Source: CAIYPH01 sp043744375 (GTDB taxonomy: Bacteria > Pseudomonadota > Alphaproteobacteria > Acetobacterales > Acetobacteraceae). Taken from it: a stretch of DNA of 38,795 nt. The DNA is taken from contig JAYTUU010000011.1 in NCBI GenBank assembly GCA_043744375.1, positions 1-38,795 on the forward strand, written 5' to 3'. The position numbers and the translations under genes are program-made. Each line of letters opens with the position of its first letter. Within the stretch, counting starts at the first letter, position 1. Positions 1-9,700 of the stretch are shown piece by piece. Below the pieces are notes generated by a model. The model saw only the letters and a program-made list of their open reading frames with translations, was not told the origin of the DNA and ran no database searches.

Positions 1-207
1 ATGGCGGAGGCGCTGCAACTCTTCGGCATGGGTGCGTCCTGGGGCGGCTATGAAAGCCTGGCGTTGCCGAGCGGCACCCTGCCGCGTACCGCCGGCAGCG
101 CGACGTTCGGCGGCCAGTTGCTGCGGCTGCATATCGGCCTCGAAGCGCCCGCCGACTTGATCGCCGATCTGGAGCAGGCGCTGGGCGTGCTGCGCGCCAG
201 GGCCTGA
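1..207 (+). CDS. metC: Cystathionine beta-lyase, C-terminal end (gene cut by window start)
   Basis: These are the last 68 residues of a PLP-dependent enzyme of the Cys/Met metabolism family (fold type I), which cleaves cystathionine to homocysteine, pyruvate and ammonia. The motif FGMGASWGGYESLALP and the later HIGLEAPADLIADLEQAL match the C-terminal domain of MetC-type lyases, where the active-site wall and the carboxylate-binding Arg lie. The catalytic Lys and most of the protein are upstream of base 1, so the in-frame ATG at base 1 is an internal Met, not a start. The family can also contain methionine gamma-lyase or cystathionine gamma-synthase. The 'SWGGYESL' form favours beta-lyase. The stop codon lies inside a 16-bp tandem duplication. 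Confidence 0.72.
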   Translation: MAEALQLFGMGASWGGYESLALPSGTLPRTAGSATFGGQLLRLHIGLEAPADLIADLEQALGVLRARA

Positions 208-225
208 GTGCGCCAGGGCCTGAGT
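194..225. repeat. 16-bp exact tandem duplication spanning the metC stop codon
   Basis: GCGCCAGGGCCTGAGT occurs at 194-209 and again at 210-225, followed by a further partial GCGCCA. The first copy carries the metC stop codon TGA (205-207). It looks like a recent slippage duplication just past the end of the gene. I see no function for it. Confidence 0.8.
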
Positions 226-316
226 GCGCCAAGGCGTGCGCACGGTAGCGATGGGTTAATGTTTACGGTGCAGGTTCCGTGCGGCCTGCACCGCAAACCC
301 GTCAGAGAGAACCGCG

Positions 317-2368
317 ATGACAACAACCCCGATCGACGCCCGCGCCACCGGCGCCGCCGCGCTCTGGCGCAATCTCGGCGTGCAATTCAAAATCCTCGCC
401 GGCATCGGCGTGGTGCTGGCGATCTTCGCCACCGTCAGCACGCTCAGCTACCGCGCCATGACCGGCGTGGCCGCGGCGATCACGGAGGACCACAAGGCTG
501 GCTCGTCCGCCGACGACGCCCAGGCTGTCGATCGCCTGTTCAGCACAGTCCGCCAGCATGCACGCGAATTCGCCGGCAACGGCTCCGAGACCGCCGGAAA
601 TGCCGCCCTGGCGGCCGCCAGGGCGGTGCAGGTTGCGGTCGGGCCGGCGATGGCCAGTGCCATCGGTGCCGAGCAGCGCACCCTGTGGGAGGGCGTTCGC
701 CGCGCGCTCCCAGGCTACATCGCCGACCTCGACGCCGCGATCGCGTTGAAGCGCACGCTGCGCAAGTCCATCAACGAGGAACTGGACTCAGCCGGCGCGG
801 AGATGCGCAAGGCGCTCGACAAGATTGTGGCCAGCGCATCGCAATCCGGTGAAACGACCCTGTTCGAAATGGCGGGAATGGCCTTGCAGAGCGCGATGCA
901 GCTTCGCCTCAATGCCGTCAAGGCGATCGAACGTGCCGATGACACCGCCCATCGCCAGGCGGTGAAGTATTTCAGCGAATTCACGTTGACGCTGAACGGC
1001 CTGATCGCTTCCGCGAATACCAACACCCTGCGCGGCGATGTCGACGCTGCCGTGCGACTGGCCAATAAATACAACGACACTTATCTGCGGATCGTCGGCC
1101 TCCACAAAGCGGCTGACGACCTGATCAACGGGAAAATGCGTGAAGCTGCCCAGGCGATAGAGACGGCGACCACCCGCATCGTCGCCCACGGAACGGCCGA
1201 GGCCGCGCGGATCGAGGCAGACACGCAGGCCGCGCTGGACAGCACGAGGTCCCTCGTGCTGACACTGTCGGCGGGCGGCATCGCGCTCGGCCTCGCCATC
1301 GCCTGGCTGATCGGCCGGCTGATCGCGCGGCCCATGAGCGCGATGACCGGCATCATGGGCCGCCTGGCCGACCGCGACTGGACGGCCGAGGTGCCGTATC
1401 GCGGCCAGAGCGACGAAATCGGCCGGATGGCGGTTGCCGTGCAGGTGTTCAAGGAAAGCGGCGTGGAAAATGACCGGCTCGTCGAGGCGGAAAAGGCTGA
1501 CCTGCTGGTCAAGGCACAGCGGCAGGAGGTGATCACCAAGCTGATCGCCGTGTTCGAGCAGGAAGTGACGGGTGCGCTCAACGCGGTGGCGTCCTCCTCC
1601 ACGGAGTTGAACGCGACCGCCACGAGCATGGCTGGCACCGCCGAGAAGACGACTCGGCAGGCGACTGACGTGGCCGCGGCCTCCGAGCAGGCGACGACGA
1701 ACGTGCAAACGGTCGCCGCGGCGACCGAGGAACTGGCCTCCTCGGTCAGCGAAATCGGCCGGCAGGTGGCGCAGTCCGCCAAGATTGCCAGCCAGGCGGT
1801 CACCGAGGCGGAGGCCACGACCACGGCGATGCGTGGCCTCGCGGGCATGGCGCAGAGCGTTGATACCGTGGTGAAAATCATCAGCGAGATCGCCGGGCAG
1901 ACCAATCTTCTCGCCCTCAACGCCACCATCGAGGCGGCACGGGCGGGGGATGCCGGCAAGGGTTTCGCGGTTGTCGCCTCCGAGGTGAAGGCGCTCGCCA
2001 ACCGCACGGCGAAAGCGACCGAGGAGATCGGCCAGCAGATCAACGCCATCCAGACGGCCACCGGCGCCTCGATGTCCCGCATCGAAGTGATCGGCACGAC
2101 CATCGCGGAAATGAGCCATATTGCCGCGACCATCGCCGCCGCCGTCGAGGAGCAGGGCGCGGCGACGCGGGAAATCGCCCGCAACGTGCAGGAAGCGGCG
2201 ATGGGGACCGGGCAGGTCTCGGCGACCATCACCGGGGTCAGTCAGGCGGCCGGGGAAACCGCCGCCGCCGCCTCTCAGGTGCAGGCGGCCTCCGGCGAAG
2301 TGGCCCAGCAGGGGCAGACGCTGAAGCGCGAGGTCGACCGTTTCCTGACTGGAATTCGTGCCGCCTGA
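317..2368 (+). CDS. Methyl-accepting chemotaxis protein
   Basis: This is a 683-residue membrane chemoreceptor that would pass a ligand signal to CheA/CheW. TM1 is at about residues 24-46, a periplasmic mostly helical sensor at 47-310, TM2 at about 312-336, and a HAMP domain follows (RPMSAMTGIMGRLADRDWTAEVPY.., then SDEIG). The cytoplasmic methyl-accepting coiled coil fills the rest. The hairpin tip EIAGQTNLLALNATIEAA, near residues 525-542, is nearly invariant in the family, followed by GKGFAVVASEVKALA. The protein ends FLTGIRAA with no NWETF-type tether for CheR/CheB. The ATG at 317 follows a purine-rich AGAGAGAA. No che genes are nearby, so it is an orphan receptor. The ligand is unknown. 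Confidence 0.93.
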   Translation: MTTTPIDARATGAAALWRNLGVQFKILAGIGVVLAIFATVSTLSYRAMTGVAAAITEDHKAGSSADDAQAVDRLFSTVRQHAREFAGNGSETAGNAALAAARAVQVAVGPAMASAIGAEQRTLWEGVRRALPGYIADLDAAIALKRTLRKSINEELDSAGAEMRKALDKIVASASQSGETTLFEMAGMALQSAMQLRLNAVKAIERADDTAHRQAVKYFSEFTLTLNGLIASANTNTLRGDVDAAVRLANKYNDTYLRIVGLHKAADDLINGKMREAAQAIETATTRIVAHGTAEAARIEADTQAALDSTRSLVLTLSAGGIALGLAIAWLIGRLIARPMSAMTGIMGRLADRDWTAEVPYRGQSDEIGRMAVAVQVFKESGVENDRLVEAEKADLLVKAQRQEVITKLIAVFEQEVTGALNAVASSSTELNATATSMAGTAEKTTRQATDVAAASEQATTNVQTVAAATEELASSVSEIGRQVAQSAKIASQAVTEAEATTTAMRGLAGMAQSVDTVVKIISEIAGQTNLLALNATIEAARAGDAGKGFAVVASEVKALANRTAKATEEIGQQINAIQTATGASMSRIEVIGTTIAEMSHIAATIAAAVEEQGAATREIARNVQEAAMGTGQVSATITGVSQAAGETAAAASQVQAASGEVAQQGQTLKREVDRFLTGIRAA

Positions 2369-2618
2369 GCGGCGCTCGGTGGGGGCATCGGCGGGTGGGG
2401 GATCGGCGGGCGTTTGCGCCTCGGCCTGGAACGGCATGAGGAGCAGAGCCGCCGCAAGATAGCGTGGTGTGAGAACGGGGGAGAAAGCCATACCAGGAGG
2501 TGCCCATAGGCCGGCGATCGTCGATCGGTTGGGAGGGCTGCATTTCCTGCGGTTGCCCTTCGTCCGCGGCGCCCGCATTTTGCCCCCCGTTGAGGGAGCG
2601 ACGGCCATAACCGGAACA

Positions 2619-3797
2619 ATGCGGCGGAACCTATTGCTCCTGGCGACCTGCCAGGCGCTGGGACAATCGGCCAACACCATGATGTTTGCCGCTACCGCTT
2701 TGTCGGTGGCGACGTTCCTCGGGGCCCGCGATCTCGCCACCTTGCCAATTACGATCCAGCACTTCGGTGTGATGTTGTCGGTGTTCCCTACCTCTCTGCT
2801 CATGCAGCGCTACGGCCGCCGCTTCGGCTTCCGCCTCGGCTCGCTGATGGGCATGCTCGGCGCGATCGTCTGTGGCACCGGCCTGTCGATGGGCAGCCTG
2901 CCGGTGATGTGCGTCGGTGGCCTGGTGCTCGGCTACGCGGTGGCGAACCTGCAAATGTACCGCTTCGCGGCCGTCGAACTCGTGCCCGGCCAAATGCGCG
3001 CCAAGGCGATCTCCTGGGTGACCGCCGGCGGCATCCTGGCCGGCATTATTGGGCCAGGCGTGGTGCGCCTCACCTACGACCAGTTAGTGCCGATCTATCT
3101 GGCGACCTATGTCAGCATGTTCGTAGTGCATGTGCTGGTGTTCGCCATCATGTCGTTCATCCGCTTCCCCCCGCCGAGCATTCCGGAGGCGGTCGAGGGG
3201 CCGCAGCGGCCCTTGCTGGAGATCGCGCTGCAGCCGCGTTATGCGGTCTCGGTGGCAGCGGCCATGGTCGCGTTCGGCACGATGTCGTTCCTGATGAGCG
3301 CCTCACCGATTGCTATCGTCGGCTGCGGCCTGCCGCAGACCGAGGCGCATTGGGTGATCTTCCTGCACGTGATGGGCATGTTCGTGCCCTCGCTATTCAC
3401 CGGCACCCTGATCACGCGCTTCGGCGTGCTGAACATCATGATGGCCGGCGCGATCATACTGGCACTTGCCGTGCTCCCGGCGATGTCTGGGCAGGGTGAG
3501 TGGAATTTCCGGATCGCGCTGATGCTGAACGGCGTCGGCTGGAATTTCCTGTTCGTCGGCGCCACCACCCTGCTCACCACCGCCTACCGCCCGAGCGAGC
3601 GCGGCAAGGCGCAGGCGCTGAACGACTTTCTCATGTTCGGCACCACCGCGGCGTCCAGCTTCCTGGCGGCGTACCTGCTGGAGATCCATGGCTGGTTCAC
3701 CCTGAACGCGATCGCGCTGGTGGCGGTCGCGATTGCCATCATCGCGGTCGGCTGGTTCCGCTGGCAACACCGGTCCGAGCCGGCCGCGCTCATCTGA
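2619..3797 (+). CDS. MFS transporter
   Basis: This encodes a major facilitator superfamily permease of 392 residues with about 12 hydrophobic helices. It begins MRRNLLLLATCQALGQSANTMMF, which enters TM1 at once, as is usual for the family. The loop between TM2 and TM3 carries the conserved basic motif (MQRYGRRFGFRLGS, a form of G-x-x-x-D/R-R-x-G-R-R). An in-frame ATG at 2469 would add 50 residues rich in Arg and Pro with no family counterpart, so the ATG at 2619 is preferred. Its ribosome site is weak (GAGGGAG lies rather far upstream), so the start is not certain. It sits alone between the chemoreceptor and the nar operon. The substrate cannot be deduced. Repression or export roles are equally open. 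Confidence 0.82.
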   Translation: MRRNLLLLATCQALGQSANTMMFAATALSVATFLGARDLATLPITIQHFGVMLSVFPTSLLMQRYGRRFGFRLGSLMGMLGAIVCGTGLSMGSLPVMCVGGLVLGYAVANLQMYRFAAVELVPGQMRAKAISWVTAGGILAGIIGPGVVRLTYDQLVPIYLATYVSMFVVHVLVFAIMSFIRFPPPSIPEAVEGPQRPLLEIALQPRYAVSVAAAMVAFGTMSFLMSASPIAIVGCGLPQTEAHWVIFLHVMGMFVPSLFTGTLITRFGVLNIMMAGAIILALAVLPAMSGQGEWNFRIALMLNGVGWNFLFVGATTLLTTAYRPSERGKAQALNDFLMFGTTAASSFLAAYLLEIHGWFTLNAIALVAVAIAIIAVGWFRWQHRSEPAALI

Positions 3798-4039
3798 GCT
3801 TCGCTCTGCTTTCAGTCGCTTGTTATTGGCTCGTCGCTGACGCCTGGCGTCAAGACGCGGTCCCGGGGCCGCCGCCTACTCTGGGGCATCGACCAATGGA
3901 TCGGGCGTGCCCTGTTCGGCGGATTTGGCTCTGCATTGGTTCTGTTGATCCAGATCAAATCACTTCTGGCCATGCTGAGTAGTTTCCGGAGCGGGCGGGG
4001 TCATTGGGTCTCGTCGGCTGTATCAGCCGGAGACAAGTC
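3798..4039. other. Intergenic region upstream of the nitrate respiration operon
   Basis: This 242-bp gap separates the MFS gene from narK. It contains the FNR-type box at 3945-3958, a possible -10 element TAGTTT at 3980-3985, and the narK ribosome site CCGGAGA at 4028-4034. I see no coding capacity in it and no clear NarL heptamer cluster. Confidence 0.6.
3945..3958 (+). promoter_or_regulatory. FNR/Anr-type anaerobic activator site of the nar operon
   Basis: TTGATCCAGATCAA is a perfect match to the FNR/Crp-Fnr consensus TTGAT-N4-ATCAA. A possible -10 (TAGTTT, 3980-3985) starts 21 bases after the box, so transcription would begin near 3992-3993. The box would then be centred at about -41.5, the class II activation position. 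This predicts activation of narK-narGHJI under oxygen limitation by an FNR or Anr homologue encoded elsewhere. Confidence 0.82.
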
Positions 4040-6754
4040 ATGAGCGACGCCGCACTGAGCCGACCCGAGGGACAGCGTATGGCCTTGGGCATGAGCACCA
4101 CGGCATTCACCGTGTGCTTTGCGGTCTGGACCATATTCTCCATCATCGGCATTCGTATTCGCCAGGAGCTGGGACTCACGCAGACCGAGTTCGGGCTGCT
4201 GGTGGGCACGCCGATCCTGACGGGATCGCTGATCCGCGTGGCGCTCGGGATATGGACCGACCAGTACGGCGGGCGCGTCGTCTATACCGCGACGATGCTG
4301 GCTGCGGCGGCGGCGACGTTCCTGCTCGCGTATGCGGACACCTACCTGATGACATTGGTGGCAGCGCTCGGGGTCGGGATTGCCGGCGGGTCCTTCGCCG
4401 TCGGTATCGCTTACGTCTCGCGTTGGTATCCGGCGGAAAAGCAGGGCACGGCGCTGGGGATTTTTGGTGCCGGTAACGTTGGTTCGGCGGTGACGAAGTT
4501 CCTCGCGCCGTTCGTAATGGTAGCGTTCGGCTGGCAGGCGGTGGCGCAGATCTGGGCGGCCGGGCTGGTGGTGATGGCCGTGGTGTTCTTCGTCACCACC
4601 AAGGACGATCCGGTGCTGGTGGCACGACGGCTGGCGGGTGAGCGGCCGAAATCGGCGTGGCTCGAGCTTGCGCCGCTGGCCAATGTGCAGGTGTGGCGGT
4701 TCGCACTGTACTACTTCTTTGTGTTCGGGGCGTTTGTCGCGCTGGCGCTGTGGCTGCCGCAATACATGATGAAAGTCTACGGGCTGGACGTACAGACGGC
4801 CGGCATGATCGCGGCGTTCTTTTCGGTTCCGGCGAGCCTGCTGCGGGCCTATGGCGGGCATCTCTCGGATGTGTATGGCGCGCGCCGGGTGATGTGGTGG
4901 ACGTTCCTGGTGACCATCGCGGCGACATTCCTGCTGTCGTATCCACCGACGGACTACATCGTCTATGGAATAAATGGCAAGTATTCGTTCCACATGGAGA
5001 TGGGCGTCGTCGGCTTCACCATCACCATCTTTGTGCTCGGCTTCTTCATGGCCCTGGGCAAAGCAGCGGTCTACAAGCACATCCCGGTCTATTATCCGCA
5101 AAGTGTCGGCTCGGTCGGTGGGCTGGTGGGCATGATCGGTGGGCTCGGCGGGTTCGTGCTGCCGATCCTGTTCGGGGTGCTGAACGACCTGACCGGGCTG
5201 TGGACGAGCTGCTTCATGGCGCTGTTCGTGCTGGCCGTCGCGGCCACAGTGTGGATGGGGTACTCGATCCGGCAGATGGAGCGGGCGGCGGTGGGCGAGA
5301 CGCTCGACCGGCTGCCGGAGCTGCCGGAAATGCAGGGCATGCCGATCCCGAAGGCTGCTATCGGCAAGTCGGGCGCGGTGCTGACGGATTGGCGGCCGGA
5401 GGACCCTGTGTTCTGGGCGACCAAGGGGCGGGCGATCGCGCGGCGCAATCTGTGGCTGTCGATACCGGCACTGCTGCTGTCGTTCGCGGTCTGGCAGATG
5501 TGGTCGGTGGTGGTGGCGAAGCTGCCGCTGGTGGGGTTCAAGTTCACCACGGATCAGTTGTTTTGGCTGGCGGCGCTGCCCGGGCTGACCGGGGCGACGC
5601 TGCGGATTTTCTACTCCTTCATGGTGCCGATTTTCGGCGGGCGGCTGTGGACGACGCTGACCACCTGGTCGCTGCTGATCCCCGCGATCGGCATCGGCTA
5701 TGCGGTGCAGGACCCGACGACGCCGTATGGGGTGCTGCTGATCCTGGCGCTGCTGTGCGGGTTCGGGGGCGGCAACTTCGCCTCCTCGATGTCCAATATC
5801 TCGTTCTTCTTCCCCAAGGCGGAGAAGGGCAACGCGCTGGCGCTGAATGCCGGGCTCGGCAATCTCGGCGTGAGCGTGGTGCAGTTCGTGGTGCCCTTGG
5901 TGATCACGGCCGGCGTGTTCGGCTGGCTCGGCGGGCCGCCGGAAGCGGTGAAGGCCGGCACGCCGCCGCTGTGGTTGCAGAATGCGGGGTTCGTGTTCGT
6001 GCCGTTCATCATCGCCGCCGCCTTCGCCAACTGGTTCGGGATGAACGACATCGCCTCGGCGAAGGCCTCGTTCGCCGACCAGTCGGTGATCTTCACGCGG
6101 CGGCATAACTGGATCATGTGCTGGCTGTACACGGGGACGTTCGGCTCCTTCATCGGCTATTCCGCGGGCTTTCCGCTGCTGGCGAAGATCCTGTTTCCCG
6201 AGGTGGACGCGCTGCAACTGGTGTTCATAGGGCCGCTGGTGGGGGCGCTGTCGCGCTCCGGCACCGGCTGGGTGTCCGACCGGTTCGGCGGCGCGCGGGT
6301 GACGTTCTGGGTGTTCTGGCTGATGCTGGTCGGGGTTGGCGGGGTGTTGTGGTCGATTTCGATGCACGCGCAGCCCTGGGCGTTCTGGGCGTTCTTCGGC
6401 TCGTTCCTGGTGCTGTTCTTCGCCACCGGGGTGGGCAATGCGTCGACCTTCCAGATGATCCCGGCGATCATGCGCATCGAGATCGCGCGGCTGATGCCCG
6501 AGGCCACGCCTGACCAGGCGCGGTTGCAGGCGGAGCGGGAGAGTGCGGCGATCACCGGATTTACCTCGGCGATCGCGGCGTTCGGCGCGTTCTTCATCCC
6601 CAAGGGCTACGGCACTTCGATCGCGCTGACCGGCGGGCCGGAGGTGGCTTTGTGGGGCTTCGGGATTTTCTACGTCACCTGCATCGCGATCACCTGGGCG
6701 GTCTACAGCCGTCGGGGCGGGATGCTGCATGCCATCGAGCGCCAGGCGCGCTGA
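4040..6754 (+). CDS. narK: Fused NarK1-NarK2 nitrate/nitrite transporter
   Basis: This 904-residue membrane protein consists of two complete MFS (NNP family) modules joined end to end, about 24 helices in all. Module 1 (about 1-430) has the nitrate-porter signatures GGSFAVGIAYVSRWYP and GGLVGMIGGLGGFVLP. Module 2 (about 465-900) has GGGNFASSMSNISFFFPKAE and GVGNASTFQMIP. The Arg in LTGSLIRVALG (TM2 of module 1) is the usual anion-binding residue. In Paracoccus a similar fusion has been shown to combine NarK1 (nitrate/proton symport) and NarK2 (nitrate/nitrite exchange). The start chosen is ATG 4040, preceded by GGAGA. An upstream ATG at 4004 lacks a ribosome site. It is the first gene of the operon, 12 bases from narG, and supplies nitrate to the cytoplasmic active site of NarG. 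Confidence 0.95.
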   Translation: MSDAALSRPEGQRMALGMSTTAFTVCFAVWTIFSIIGIRIRQELGLTQTEFGLLVGTPILTGSLIRVALGIWTDQYGGRVVYTATMLAAAAATFLLAYADTYLMTLVAALGVGIAGGSFAVGIAYVSRWYPAEKQGTALGIFGAGNVGSAVTKFLAPFVMVAFGWQAVAQIWAAGLVVMAVVFFVTTKDDPVLVARRLAGERPKSAWLELAPLANVQVWRFALYYFFVFGAFVALALWLPQYMMKVYGLDVQTAGMIAAFFSVPASLLRAYGGHLSDVYGARRVMWWTFLVTIAATFLLSYPPTDYIVYGINGKYSFHMEMGVVGFTITIFVLGFFMALGKAAVYKHIPVYYPQSVGSVGGLVGMIGGLGGFVLPILFGVLNDLTGLWTSCFMALFVLAVAATVWMGYSIRQMERAAVGETLDRLPELPEMQGMPIPKAAIGKSGAVLTDWRPEDPVFWATKGRAIARRNLWLSIPALLLSFAVWQMWSVVVAKLPLVGFKFTTDQLFWLAALPGLTGATLRIFYSFMVPIFGGRLWTTLTTWSLLIPAIGIGYAVQDPTTPYGVLLILALLCGFGGGNFASSMSNISFFFPKAEKGNALALNAGLGNLGVSVVQFVVPLVITAGVFGWLGGPPEAVKAGTPPLWLQNAGFVFVPFIIAAAFANWFGMNDIASAKASFADQSVIFTRRHNWIMCWLYTGTFGSFIGYSAGFPLLAKILFPEVDALQLVFIGPLVGALSRSGTGWVSDRFGGARVTFWVFWLMLVGVGGVLWSISMHAQPWAFWAFFGSFLVLFFATGVGNASTFQMIPAIMRIEIARLMPEATPDQARLQAERESAAITGFTSAIAAFGAFFIPKGYGTSIALTGGPEVALWGFGIFYVTCIAITWAVYSRRGGMLHAIERQAR

Positions 6755-6766
6755 GGAGCCATCGGG

Positions 6767-9700
6767 ATGTCACATTTCCTGGACCGACTGACCTTCTTCC
6801 GCCGCAAGGCCGAGCCGTTCGCGGATGGTCACGGCATCACCACCGAGGAGAGCCGTTCTTGGGAGGACGGCTACCGGCAGCGCTGGCAGCACGACAAGAT
6901 CGTGCGCTCCACCCATGGGGTGAACTGCACCGGGTCCTGCTCGTGGAAGATCTACGTGAAGGGTGGGATCGTGACCTGGGAGACGCAGCAGACGGATTAT
7001 CCGCGCACGCGGCCCGATCTGCCGAACCATGAGCCGCGCGGCTGTGCGCGTGGGGCGTCGTATTCCTGGTATCTCTACTCGGGCGCGCGGGTGAAATATC
7101 CGCTGATCCGGGCGCGGCTGCTGAAGCTGTGGCGGGCCGCGCGGGTGGTCATGTCGCCGGTGGCGGCGTGGGCGTCGATCGTGCAGGACCAGGGCAAGCG
7201 GGACTCCTACACGACCATCCGCGGTCATGGCGGGTTCGTGCGGGCGCAGTGGGACGAGGTGAACGAGATCATCGCGGCGGCCAATGCGTATACCGCGAAG
7301 ACCTGGGGGCCGGATCGGGTGATCGGGTTCTCGCCGATCCCGGCGATGTCGATGGTGTCGTATGCGGCGGGGTCGCGCTATCTGTCGCTGCTCGGCGGCG
7401 TGTGCATGTCGTTTTATGACTGGTACTGCGATCTGCCGCCGGCGAGCCCGCAGACCTGGGGCGAGCAGACGGACGTGCCGGAGAGTGCCGATTGGTACAA
7501 TGCCGGCTACATCATTATCTGGGGCAGCAACGTTCCGCAGACGCGCACGCCGGATGCGCATTTCTACACGGAGGTGCGCTACAAGGGCACGAAGTCGGCG
7601 GTGGTCAGCCCCGACTATGCCGAGGCGACCAAGTTCGCCGACATCTGGCTGGCGCCGCAGCAGGGCACGGACGCGGCACTGGCGATGGCGATGGGGCACG
7701 TGATCCTGCGCGAGTTCCACCTCGACCGCGACGTGCCGTATTTCAAGGACTACGCCAAGCGCTACTCGGACATGCCGTTCCTGGTGCGACTGGTGGAGCG
7801 CGACGGGCGGCTGGTGCCGGAGCGGCTGTTGCGCTCCTCCGAGGTGCCGGGGGCGTTGGGCGAGACCAACAACACGGAATGGAAGACGGTGGCGTTCGAC
7901 GAGATTTCGGGCGCGCTGGTGGCGCCGCTCGGTTCGGTCGGGTATCGCTGGGGCGAGCAGGGCAGGTGGAACCTGGAGAGCAAGGACGGCCAGGGCGGCG
8001 ATGTCGATCTGCGGCTCAGCCTGGCCGGCGAGGGGGTGGAGTATGCGGCGGTCGACTTTCCGTATTTCGGCGGGCGGGCGACCGAGCATTTCGTGGCGAC
8101 CGACCATGGCGAGGTGCTGACGCGCATGTTGCCGGTGCGGCGGATTGCGCTGGAAGGCGGCGGCACGGTCGCGGTGGCGACGGTGTACGATCTGATGATG
8201 GCCAATTACGGGCTGGATCGCGGGTTCGGCGGGGCCAATGTCGCGCGGTCGTATGACGACGATACCCCGTTCACGCCGGCCTGGGCGGAGACGGTGACGG
8301 GGGTGAAGCGCGGGGCGATCATCCAGGTGGCGCGCGAATTCGCAGCCAATGCGGAGGCCACCAACGGGCGCTCGATGATCATCATCGGGGCGGCGATGAA
8401 CCACTGGTATCATATGGACATGAACTACCGCGGGGTGATCAACCTGCTGGTGTTCTGCGGCGCGATCGGGCAGTCCGGCGGCGGCTGGGCGCATTATGTC
8501 GGGCAGGAGAAGCTGCGGCCGCAGACCGGGTGGCAGCCGCTGGCGTTCGGGCTCGACTGGTCGCGCCCGCCGCGCCAGATCAACTCGACATCGTTCTGGT
8601 ATGCCCATTCTGATCAGTGGCGCTACGAGACGCTGACGGCGGGGGAAATCCTGTCGCCGCTGGCGCCGGCGGGCGACTGGGACCAGTCGATGATCGACTA
8701 CAACGTGCGGGCCGAGCGGATGGGCTGGCTGCCCTCGGCGCCACAGTTGAAGCAGAACCCGCTCGGCCTCGCCGCCGCTGCACGCAAGGCGGGGATGGAG
8801 CCGAAGGACTATGTGGCGAAGGGGCTGACGGAGGGGACGCTCGACATGTCCTGCCACGATCCGGATGCGCCGGAGAACTGGCCGCGCAATCTGTTCGTCT
8901 GGCGCTCCAACCTGCTGGGCTCGTCGGGCAAGGGGCATGAGTATTTCCTCAAGCATCTGCTCGGTACTACGCACGGGCTGAAGGGCAAGGATCTGGGCGC
9001 GGAGGGCCGCCGGCGGAGCAAGGAGGTGAAATGGCATGACGAGGCGCCGCGCGGGAAGCTCGATCTGCTGGTGACGTTGGATTTCCGCATGTCCACGACC
9101 TGCGTTTATTCCGACATCGTGCTGCCGACGGCGACCTGGTACGAGAAGAACGACCTCAATACCTCCGACATGCACCCGTTCATCCATCCGCTGAGTGCGG
9201 CGGTGGACCCGGCGTGGGAGGCGCGGTCGGACTGGGATATCTACAAGGGGTTGGCCAAGAAGTTCTCCGAAATCGCGCCGGAGGTGCTGGGGGTGGAGGA
9301 GGACGTGGTGCTGGTGCCGATCCTGCACGACACGCCCGGCGAGATCGCGCAGGCGATGGAGGTGAAGGACTGGAAGCGCGGCGAGACGGCGGCCATTCCG
9401 GGCAAGACGATGCCGACGGTGGCCGTCGTGAAGCGGGATTATCCGAACCTTTATGCGAAGTTCACTGCCCTCGGGCCGTTGCTGGATACGCTGGGGAATG
9501 GCGGCAAGGGGATCGGCTGGAACACGCTGCATGAGGTGGAGGCGCTGGCGGCGCTGAACGGCACGCAGAGCGGCGGGGTGGCGGATGGGCGGCCGCGCAT
9601 CGAGACGGATATCGATGCCACCGAGGTGATCCTGATGCTGGCGCCGGAGACCAATGGCGAGGTGGCGGTGAAGGCCTGGCAGGCGCTGTCGAAGGCGACG

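Noticed and set aside
2360..2373. GCCGC-CTGA-GCGGC hairpin at the chemoreceptor stop codon
   Set aside because: The five-base stem with no T run is likely to arise by chance in DNA of this GC content.
788..2803. A 671-codon minus-strand frame across the chemoreceptor gene
   Set aside because: It is low-complexity Gly/Arg/His translation opposite a fully convincing chemoreceptor and crosses the intergenic gap.
4001..6730. A 909-codon open frame antisense to narK
   Set aside because: Its translation is Arg/His/Pro/Gln-rich with no domain pattern. It is the mirror of GC-biased codons in a clear transporter gene.
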